The position numbers were made by a program, and so were the translations under genes. Below are positions 40,124 through 47,302 of a stretch of 47,302 nucleotides of DNA, one piece after another. This DNA comes from Setomelanomma holmii (taxonomy: Eukaryota; Ascomycota; Dothideomycetes; Pleosporales; Phaeosphaeriaceae). Where the stretch lies: positions 1 through 47,302 of the forward strand of contig ML978328.1 in NCBI GenBank assembly GCA_010015745.1. The letters are read 5' to 3'. Each line of letters opens with the position of its first letter. The stretch's first letter is position 1. The notes beneath the pieces were generated by a model that did not search any database, was not told the DNA's origin, and saw only the letters and a list, made by a program, of their open reading frames with translations.

Positions 40124-42423
40124 GATTCTGCGAGGTTGAGTTGAGGCTCTGCGCGGATCGCTGGCCGTCAGCACCCCATGGATGCCCCAACCTGAGTCGC
40201 GACAGGCACCCACTCGATAGCAGCCTGTCCGCTATACCTCGCCGTGGGAGCACGATAGGCTATACGCGTGTACGCTGCGCTACTCTGCTATTGCGCGCTG
40301 GGACCTGGGCCCTGCAGCGGCTGCTGTCGTCGTCGGGCCCGCGAACGGCTCCAACGATAGGTCGCGACCGCCCAGCGCCGTCGCAGCAGGGCGCGCACAG
40401 CGAGCGGGAAGCGGAATCGAAGTCGGTTCGAAGTCGAACCAAAAGCGCAACGGCGCGCTTGAGGTCGCGTAGGGTGACAGTAATTTGCGGTCTTGAGGCT
40501 ACTGGATTTGGGGGGTTTTGCCTACTTAATGGCAGCTGAGCGACTTGTGACGATCGTTCTATTTTTGGCTTCCCCCGACGCACCCTCTGGTCCCATGCTG
40601 CTGCACCAGCATTACCAGCATCACGTCTTTTCACTGTCTGCTTGGCTGTGACTGGTTGTCGCTTCCTCCTCGCGATGGTGGTGAGACATTCCTTCCAATT
40701 GATTTCTCTCGACCGGGGCCAGGATGGAAGGTGCAGCCCTGTTCCTGCCCTCTTGTTGGTGTCAAGTTCGTGCACAACAAGACACAAAGGAAGCGACAGC
40801 CGCACCTTTCGCCCTGCACCTGGTCGCACCGTACTGCACCTCTGCATACAACCAGGGCCCAGAGTTTTCAATTCTCGACAACACGACATGAAGAGACGGT
40901 TATCGTGGTCGGAGAGACATGTGTGGTCCATGCCTTGAGAGCTGCGATGACAAAGCGCCTCGCCCTCCTTAAGATATGCAATGCCTTGCGAACGTGATCT
41001 AAGCATTGCCGTTGCCGTCGTCGACGCCACTACTTGGATCATCTATACCATTCTAGCTCGTGAACGGCTCTCTGGGCGATGCTGCGTCACAGCATCCATA
41101 AAGTCGCCTAAGTTACAGCATCTCCTCGAACCTTATGACAGTGGCAACCGCCTCCATGGGCAATTCTTATACGAGCAGAATGTCAGTCCGTCCCAGAATC
41201 GCAGCTGACGTCGATGAATGGTTTGTGACTGTCAAGTGGCAATGGCCAGAAATATGACCAGGATCAGGCTCATGTTCTGCCAAGCTTGGCGGATCGATAT
41301 CTTGACAGAAGCGACTTCTGCAGACTTCTTGCAAGGGGCACTGATGGTGTCATCTACAACGAGAAGCACAACGATCGTGAGCAGTCGACACCGCTCACCT
41401 GATGACTCTCAGACACTGTCGTTTCCGATATTCGAGCATACTCATTGTTAGCTTGCACATGGTCAGCCCCTCAACGTGTCCACGTTAAGAGTCGAATCTA
41501 CTGCGGGCCATCGAGAAGGTCGAGACCAGCATGGCCACGTCGAGGCCTTTGAGACCTCCCTCGCCTTGACATCAATCTGGCTCTTCACGTGTTTGAACGC
41601 TCACGTTGACAAACCTGTACTTCGAGGCTAGCCATGGCTCCGCTGACAATGTCCTTCACATTCTTCGACTGCCAATCATCTTGGTCTTCTCGTGTCAGGG
41701 CGATTGTCCTACATTCTCCTAGGACGAACAATCTATGATGTATGGGCTGAGCTGGCGAGGGCGACAACCCCAAGATTGACGTCGCGTTCTTCATATCCAT
41801 GATCTGGTCCAGATCACCCCGTAGCTCCCTCTCTGGACTTGGGATCGTTCCACTGTTCATGCAAAGACATCTGAATCTGGCCAACATACATTTCGTCTTT
41901 GCATGATCACTACCACTTCTGCTACATACCACGGGACACGAGCATCCAAACCTCAATCCCATCCGTCGACATGTCAAGGCATGACAAGAGATACGAGCCT
42001 GAATTTGTCGCTCATGAGGATGCCACCAGACGTGTGTTGACAATTCATCCACGTCAAAATCGATTTCTATCCATCAGGCAGCTCCTCAGCGAAGAAGTAC
42101 TTCCAGAAATCTTGCTTGCTATATGAGGTAGATCAGGAATGTAACCTGAAAGCGAGCATCTCTGTACTGCCCAATCAGGAAAAGCCGCGATTCCTCGAGA
42201 AGTACTAATCAGGCACGCATGAAGATGGTGATCATTGCAAAGGGATGGATGTGCGAGACGAGCATGTCCGATCGCAACCCCAATGTTGTTGAATTTCTCT
42301 ACACGGGGAGCTGCCGTGGCAGTATAGTAGGTCTCCCAGGAATACTTTGGCGCCTTCTTGTCTTTATATGGCCTGCACGTTGTACGGTGATAGACCATAG
42401 ACCAAGCAAGCCCTCCCAACGCC
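40124..42423. other. 2.3-kb region without a convincing gene
   Basis: Open frames occur on both strands, the longest being minus 40260-41042 (260 codons) and minus 41585-42052 (155 codons). Their composition is Arg/Cys/Ser-rich and without hydrophobic-core rhythm, and none joins to a partner by good splice sites. The first 400 bases belong to the 5' flank of the Abp2-type gene and are GC-rich. The last few hundred are the 5' flank of the Leu/Pro repeat protein. A non-coding RNA or a fast-evolving small gene cannot be excluded. Confidence 0.35.
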
Positions 42424-44682
42424 ATGGCTCCGACATCGAGCTTTCTCTCGAAGCTCTCCGTACTGGTTCTGGTCACGCCAGCAACCTTCGTGGCTCCTTT
42501 CAATACGAAGCAAGAACGTTCTCAACCAATCAAGGCCAACATCAAGCACCTCCTCGAGCGACAAGGAGGTGCTGGGCTCGATGCCCTGTCACAGACATGC
42601 GCAATATGCCCAGCGGTCAAGCGTTTGTGGGGATACATCCCGCCGGACCTCCAACAGCAAGCCGACTTACTCAACGGCGGACTGAAAGCCCTGGTCAATT
42701 CCATCCTGAGTCCTTCTGTCGTCAGTTCGCTTCTGGCAAATCCTTTGCCGACAGACTTGACCAACATTCTGCCTACCATTCCCATCATCCCTACCCTACC
42801 CACTGAAGCATCAGATGGCTCAAATCCTCTCGGTAGTCTTGGTGTACCTGGGTTGCCCGATCTACCATCACCTTCAGATGTTTGGGGAGAACTGCCTCTG
42901 CCTACAAATCTTGCTAATGGCTTGCCGGCTTCGCCTTCGGATATCCTCAACGGACTGCCAAACCCCTCTGACATTCTCAGTGGGTTGCCAGCTTTGCCGT
43001 CAGACGTATTGGGCGCACTGCCACTTCCTTCGGGTATTCTCGATAATCTGCCAGCGTCACCTTCTGATCTCTTGAACGGACTGCCAGCGCCACCTTCTAA
43101 TATTGTGGGTGGACCGCCAGCTTCACCGTCCGACATCTTGGGCGTAATACCGCTCCCGTCGGGCATCCTCGACAACCTACCTGCATCACCTTCCGACATC
43201 TTGAATGGACTCCCCGCTTCACCATCTGGTATCCTGGGTGGACTGCCACTTCCGTCTGGCATCCTTGACGACCTGCCTACGTCGCCGTCCGAGATCTTGG
43301 ATGGTTTACCCTTGCCCTCTGGTGTTCTCGATAACCTCCCTGCATCGCCATCCGATCTCTTGAACGGGCTACCTGTACCCTCCGATGTGCTCAGTGGTCT
43401 TCCCACCACTCTTCCCAATCCTGGACAGACTTTGAACAATCTCACGGACAGTCTCCCGGGTGCGCTTGACAACCTGCCGCTTCCATCAGATATCCCTGGC
43501 GTCATTAACAACCTTCCCGGCGCTCTAGACAATTTGCCGCTTCCTAGCGGGTTGCCAGTGCCCAGCAATGTGCTCGGGGGCCTTCCCGGCGCGCTTCCAA
43601 GCGGTCTCCTGAGCCTCCCACAGGCCCTCCCAAGCGGTCTTCCAAGCGTTCCTAAACTCCTCCCGAGCGGCCTTCCGAGCGGCCTACCAAGCGTTCCTGA
43701 ACTCCTCCCAAGCGGCGTACCGGGTGCTTTGTCCACCAGTGCTCTTGGTAGCATCCCCGATGTACTATCCAATCTTCCTGGAGCCTTGCCAGGAGCCCTG
43801 TCAACGAGTGCTCTTGGAAATCTCCTTGGCGCTCTCAACAATCTGGCTGGCGCGTTACCGACAAGTGCTCTCAGAAACCTCCCTGGCGCTCTCGACAATT
43901 TACCAGCCGCTTTGCCAACGAGTGCACTTGGTAACTTACCAGGCGCTCTTAGCAATCTGGCTGGCGCGTTACCGACAGGTGCTCTCGGAAACCTCCCTGG
44001 CGCTCTCAACAATTTACCAGCCGCTTTGCCAACGAGTGCACCTGGTAACTTACCGGATGCTCTCAGCAATCTGGCCGGCGCGCTCCCCAGCGGTCTTCCA
44101 GCTGTACCCACAAATCCGTTGGAAGCGCTTCCATCGAACCCGTTAGCAGCACTACCCTCAAATGTCCTTGGTGCGTTGCCATCTAACGCAGTCGCTGGCT
44201 TGCCCGCTAGCGCCCTGGGTGCACTGCCGACAAACCTTCTGGGAGGACTCCCTGGGTTGGGTGGATTACCTACTAGTGCACTCGGGCTGCCTGCAAATGT
44301 AGCCTCAGCTTTGCCAGCGAATGGCCTGGCTGGACTCCCGCAAGGCGGCTTGCCGACCAGTGTGCTGGCAGCACTACCAACTAAGCCGGCCACCCCTTCA
44401 ATCATTCTGAAAGGCACGGTCTCGTCCAAGGTATGCAACTATGTTTTCTATTCTTCTGGCATCGTCCAAATCAATTCTTCGCTCCTTTCGCCAAAGAGAA
44501 ATATCTTCACTGGGTTCCTGAACGACGGAACATTCTGCGGCTTGTTTACAGATGGTCTACATATCGGGCGCAATCTCATCCCCTATCCTCCTCTGTTTGC
44601 TCCTCTTCTGGCTGGATTGAACCTCCCGGGTGCGGAGCTCCTCGATGGTCTTTCCCTGGATGATCTTGGCAAGAGGAAGTGA
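42424..44682 (+). CDS. Secreted Leu/Pro-rich tandem-repeat protein
   Basis: This is a 752-residue single-exon protein. A signal peptide (LSKLSVLVLVTPATFVAP) is followed by a dibasic-containing propeptide-like stretch and a small domain with TCAICPAVKRLWGYIP. Residues of about 130-430 form degenerate repeats built on LPASPSDILNGLP and LPLPSGILDNLP, a period of roughly 14-15 residues. About 430-640 form a second class built on ALPTSALGNLPGALNNL, including a 38-residue unit in near-perfect tandem. The C-terminal 100 residues are non-repetitive (ILKGTVSSKVCNYVFYS, FLNDGTFCGLFTDGLHIG), with two more cysteines, and end LGKRK. No known domain is recognised. The regular Leu-Pro spacing suggests an extended or solenoid-like surface or wall protein. 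The frame's start, signal peptide and stop are all in order, so it is probably expressed. Confidence 0.78.
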   Translation: MAPTSSFLSKLSVLVLVTPATFVAPFNTKQERSQPIKANIKHLLERQGGAGLDALSQTCAICPAVKRLWGYIPPDLQQQADLLNGGLKALVNSILSPSVVSSLLANPLPTDLTNILPTIPIIPTLPTEASDGSNPLGSLGVPGLPDLPSPSDVWGELPLPTNLANGLPASPSDILNGLPNPSDILSGLPALPSDVLGALPLPSGILDNLPASPSDLLNGLPAPPSNIVGGPPASPSDILGVIPLPSGILDNLPASPSDILNGLPASPSGILGGLPLPSGILDDLPTSPSEILDGLPLPSGVLDNLPASPSDLLNGLPVPSDVLSGLPTTLPNPGQTLNNLTDSLPGALDNLPLPSDIPGVINNLPGALDNLPLPSGLPVPSNVLGGLPGALPSGLLSLPQALPSGLPSVPKLLPSGLPSGLPSVPELLPSGVPGALSTSALGSIPDVLSNLPGALPGALSTSALGNLLGALNNLAGALPTSALRNLPGALDNLPAALPTSALGNLPGALSNLAGALPTGALGNLPGALNNLPAALPTSAPGNLPDALSNLAGALPSGLPAVPTNPLEALPSNPLAALPSNVLGALPSNAVAGLPASALGALPTNLLGGLPGLGGLPTSALGLPANVASALPANGLAGLPQGGLPTSVLAALPTKPATPSIILKGTVSSKVCNYVFYSSGIVQINSSLLSPKRNIFTGFLNDGTFCGLFTDGLHIGRNLIPYPPLFAPLLAGLNLPGAELLDGLSLDDLGKRK
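43852..44079 (+). repeat. Two tandem copies of a 114-bp coding repeat
   Basis: Units 43852-43965 and 43966-44079 begin GCGTTACCGACA(A/G)GTGCTCTC and match nearly throughout. Each encodes 38 residues of ALPT-(S/G)-AL-NLPGAL-NLPAALPTSA type. A third, diverged unit starts at 44080. The length is a multiple of three, so copy number can change without breaking the frame. Confidence 0.88.
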
Positions 44683-45127
44683 AACTTGTAATCCCTCGCA
44701 TCAATATAGCCACTCTGTAGTATGACCATAGCGAAGCAGTATTGAGGTTTCTTTGATATTTATGGTTTTTCATTACCAAATCAATTCATGTCCTGACCCT
44801 CTTGCAGGCTAAAACCCAACTGCTACCGTTGACATTGTGAGGTATCTAGGCTCCAATTTCTCGAGATGTTCGTTGCAAGCCACCTCCAAGACTTAAAGAT
44901 GTATGTCACTTTTGATAACATCAGGCCCTTGCTCTATGTATCCTTTTCTCACGATGGGTAGCAGACTTGTATTCCATAGCTACATTCAACATCAAAATAA
45001 CCTCCAAGAGACACCATGAGACCAATCCCAACCATAATGTAACCCTTCGTTGCCTGCGCAACCGTCTCCACGATACTTGAACAAGAACTAGCGTGAGAGC
45101 GAATGTTGGGCCAGAGCCATTGTTGAT
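44683..45127. other. Intergenic between repeat-protein gene and transposon
   Basis: The region holds the 3' flank of the repeat protein gene. It is AT-rich and has no supported feature. Confidence 0.35.
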
Positions 45128-45129
45128 TA

Positions 45130-45173
45130 ACGTAGTTGGCAAGCGAGCGGGCCACCCTACCAACTCTGCGCAC
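45130..45173 (+). repeat. Left terminal inverted repeat of the Fot1/pogo element
   Basis: The repeat begins ACGTAGTTGGCAAGCGAGCG and ends CAACTCTGCGCAC. It matches the inverse of 46901-46944 except at base 29 (T here, C there). Confidence 0.95.
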
Positions 45174-45283
45174 TATCTTAACTCTTTACCATTATAGCTC
45201 CACTACCTTAAGCCTAACTTTCTTCTTCTAAAGCTAATACACACCTTGCAATATTAGCTATTAATTTAAAACAGATTCTGACT

Positions 45284-46840
45284 AGGAGACGTGCTGCAGA
45301 GACATTTGATGTTGCTTGAATAACGCTCTAGAGACGACGCGCTGGGAAACCTGCCCAACGCAATTGCCAGCCCAACTCAAAGAAGCTTACCTAGCTAGAA
45401 GAGGAGGTGATTGTTAGATACATACTTGACCTAGACCAGCGTGGATTTGCGCCTACGTATGCAGTTGTACGTGATATAGCTAATAAGCTGCTTGCTGCGC
45501 GCAGCGCAGGCCAGGTTAGGCAGAAGTGGCTAGCCAACTTTGTCAGGCGTACAGACTCTCTTAAAACGCGTTTCAATCAAGCGTATGATAGGCAGTGAGC
45601 TCTCTGCAAGGATCCTGTGTTAATTAGGAGCTGGTTTAAGCTTGTAGAGCAGACAAAGGCTAAGTACAGCATCTGCAATAAGGACGTCTATAACTTTAAC
45701 AAGACTGGCTTTATAATAGGAAAGATCATAACTTAGCTTGTCGTGACAGGGCTAGAGAGGGGAGGGCAGCTAAAGGCTGACTAGCCTAGGAATCGCGAGT
45801 GGACAACAGTGATCTAAGGAATCAACGCTGCTGGCTAGGCTATCCTACTGCTTATCATCTTTGCTACCCAGCACCACCTGTCTGCCTGGTACGAGGAGGA
45901 TATACCACGCGACTGGGCTATCGCTGTCAGCGATAATGGCTGGACAACTAATGAGCTTGGAGTTGAGTGGCTAAAGCACTTTATTAAGCATATAGAGGGC
46001 AAGGTAGTTAGGGCGCGGAGGCTGCTCATCCTTGATAGCTATGAGAGCCACCACTCTCTTAAGTTTTGAGAGCTCTGTAAGGAGAACAATATCTACACAC
46101 TCTGCATGCCGCCTTACTTATCGCATCTGCTGCAGCCTCTTAACGTTGGCTGCTTCTCGCCGTTAAAGCGCGCCTACAGCCATAAGATTGAGGCTCTAAT
46201 CTGCCACTACATTAACTACATCACAAAGCTAGAATTTCTGCCAGCCTTTAAGGCAGCCTTTAAGCGATCGTTCACATTAGCTAATATCTGCTCAGCCTTT
46301 TAAGGCGCAGGCCTTGTTCCTTTCTAGCCAGACGTTGTTCTATTAATGCTAGATGTGCAGCTTCGTACGCCTTCACCAGTCCCTCTGCCAGAGGCTGTCT
46401 AGGAGGCTTGTACGCTGATCAACATACGTGAGCTTGAGGCTCAATCAACGTTAATACGTGATCGTGTGCGGCGGCACAAGAGCTCGTCGCCAGCCTTAAC
46501 TATTAAGGCAATTAGCTAGCTTAAGAAAGGAGCAGAGGTGATGATGCTCTCAGCTAAGCTGATGCGTGATCAGATCACCAGCCTTGAGAGAGCTAACAAG
46601 GCAGCAACAAAGCGTAGGCAGCGCAAAAAGAAGCGAATACAGAAGAAGAGGGTCTTAATAAAGAGGGAGGGAGAGGACATACTTACCTAGAAGGAGGCTG
46701 GCCAGCAGATAGAGCGTGAACAGCGTTAGGGTGGAGAGCAATCAGGCCTCAGCCGCCAGGCTCTAGCGCGCTGCAAGAGGTGCAGAGAGACTAGGCATAA
46801 CTTACGTACGTGCAAAAAAGATACTATATATACTGCTTAA
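45284..46840 (+). pseudogene. Fot1/pogo DDE transposase, many nonsense codons
   Basis: The frame starting at 45284 reads as one transposase down to a TAA at 46838-46840 with no frameshift, but with about 15 in-frame stops, mostly TAG or TAA where CAG or CAA is expected. The first stops include 45392-45394 (TAG), 45596-45598, 45734-45736 and 45782-45784. Recognisable parts are a helix-turn-helix region (LEEEVIVRYILDLDQRGFAP), the first catalytic region (YNFNKTGF, where family members have YNFDE), the second (VSDNGWTTNELGVEWLKHF), and the third (ILDSYESHHS then LLQPLNVGCFSPLKRAYS). The C-terminal part is Lys/Arg-rich and ends with a CKRCRETRHNLRTC zinc-knuckle-like cluster. The neighbouring copy has CAG where this one has TAG at 45392. 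Decay by substitution alone fits RIP. Confidence 0.9.
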
Positions 46841-46900
46841 TCTACTGTATCAATATCTATAGATTACCTCATAATGTGGTGGAGTTGCACGCCTGTAGAG

Positions 46901-46944
46901 GTGCGCAGAGTTGGTGGGGTGGCCCGCTCGCTTGCCAACTACGT
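46901..46944 (-). repeat. Right terminal inverted repeat of the Fot1/pogo element
   Basis: The repeat begins GTGCGCAGAGTTGGTGG and ends TTGCCAACTACGT. It is followed by TA and then directly by the next element. Confidence 0.95.
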
Positions 46945-46946
46945 TA

Positions 46947-47302
46947 ACGTGTTTTACAAGCGAGCGGCCCATACAAGCGAGCGGCCCACCCCACCAACTT
47001 TCTGCGGGGTGTGATCTTTTACCTGTCATAGCTCCCCCAAATCAAGCCTAAACAGCCTCTGCTGAAGCTGATTTACATCTTGCAATCTCAGCTATTGATC
47101 AAAACTAAATCTAGTCTGAAAGAGATGCTGCGCAGACATTTGAAGTCCTGCAAACGACGCTCTAACGCCGACGCACTAGCAAGGCTGCTAGACGCAATTG
47201 CCAGCCTAACTCAAAGAGGCTTACGCAGCTAGAAGAGGAGGTGATTGTGAGCTATATACTCGACCTAGATCGGCGCGGATTTGCGCCTACGTACGACGCT
47301 GT
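46947..47302 (+). mobile_element. Second Fot1/pogo-type element, cut by the window end
   Basis: A second element begins at ACGTG directly after the TA that ends the first one. Its left end has a 16-bp word, ACAAGCGAGCGGCCCA, twice in direct repeat (about 46957 and 46974), unlike the first element. From about 47120 it reads as the same transposase N-terminus (AAQTFEVLQTTL, stop, RRRTSKAARR, then LTQLEEEVIVSYILDLD) with one TAA. The similarity to 45284-45470 is strong but far from identical. The right end lies outside the window. Confidence 0.88.

Larger units (their letters stand above)
45130..46944 (+). mobile_element. Complete Fot1/pogo-type DNA transposon, RIP-mutated
   Basis: A 1815-bp element is flanked by TA at 45128-45129 and 46945-46946. 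Its 44-bp terminal inverted repeats have one mismatch. It carries one transposase reading frame in the plus direction. The size, TA target, short inverted repeats and DDE-type transposase with a CENP-B/Tc5-like N-terminus place it in the Fot1/pogo branch of Tc1/mariner. The transposase frame is interrupted by many stops, so this copy is not autonomous. Confidence 0.93.

Noticed and set aside
40260..41042. 260-codon minus-strand open frame
   Set aside because: It is Arg/Cys/Ser-rich, has no domain or hydrophobic pattern, and overlaps the GC-rich 5' flank of the Abp2-type gene.
41585..42052. 155-codon minus-strand open frame
   Set aside because: One stretch looks mildly protein-like, but there is no family feature and no partner exon. 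Not enough to call a gene.
42840..44100. Regular short repeats that could suggest a CRISPR-like or satellite array
   Set aside because: The repeats stay in one reading frame, vary by codon rather than base, and have no constant repeat/variable spacer layout.
42522..44438. 638-codon minus-strand open frame
   Set aside because: It is antisense to the secreted repeat protein, which has a signal peptide and an ordinary ATG. The antisense frame is a by-product of repetitive Leu/Pro/Ser codons.

Overview
The window is nuclear DNA of a filamentous ascomycete, most likely a Dothideomycete near Pleosporales. The taxonomic rank is inference, from gene content and style. Genes are split by short introns (mostly 46-60 nt, with gtaagt/gtatgt-like donors and ctaac/ctgac-like branch sites). 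They include a fungal Scd6, Trs120, Abp2-type and peroxisomal carrier set. Fot1/pogo-type DNA transposons in the window carry the C-to-T decay expected of repeat-induced point mutation (RIP). I saw no tRNA, rRNA or CRISPR array.

Layout. 1-3150 is decayed: the remains of an unrecognised gene (+) and of an F-box gene (-), both broken by frameshifts. 3497-7380 holds ribonuclease H1 (-) with two hybrid-binding domains and a small DUF202 membrane protein (+). 7381-17070 is a metabolic and transport block: 6-phosphofructo-2-kinase/fructose-2,6-bisphosphatase (+), a DHA1-type MFS transporter (-) divergent from an NCS1 nucleobase permease (+), a peroxisomal Ant1/PMP47-like carrier (+), and a Gfo/Idh/MocA sugar or dihydrodiol dehydrogenase (+). 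17417-18733 is a secreted Ser/Thr-rich protein (-) with a duplicated module.

19303-33161 is a housekeeping block: a 1716-residue sacsin-like GHKL ATPase protein ending in a zinc-protease-like motif (-), Trs120 of TRAPPII (+), the mRNP protein Scd6/Lsm14 (-), and a small KPWE-domain protein that looks like the recently described peroxin Pex39 (+). An F-box-like protein (-) follows at 33246-34199.

34575 to the end is accessory in character: a 439-bp MITE, a cytochrome P450 (+) with an in-frame stop or unusual intron, an Abp2-type ARS-binding protein (-), 2.3 kb without a convincing gene, a 752-residue secreted Leu/Pro repeat protein (+), and a complete RIP-mutated Fot1/pogo element joined head to tail to a second one cut by the window end.

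Most genes are unrelated housekeeping functions and I see no biosynthetic cluster. The real links are three divergent pairs (MFS/NCS1, sacsin-like/Trs120, Scd6/KPWE protein) and two genes with a probable peroxisomal role (the carrier and the KPWE protein), which are about 17 kb apart. Gene models were assembled by hand from reading frames and splice signals. Starts given are ATG codons that I checked; several longer open frames begin at GTG or TTG and were shortened.
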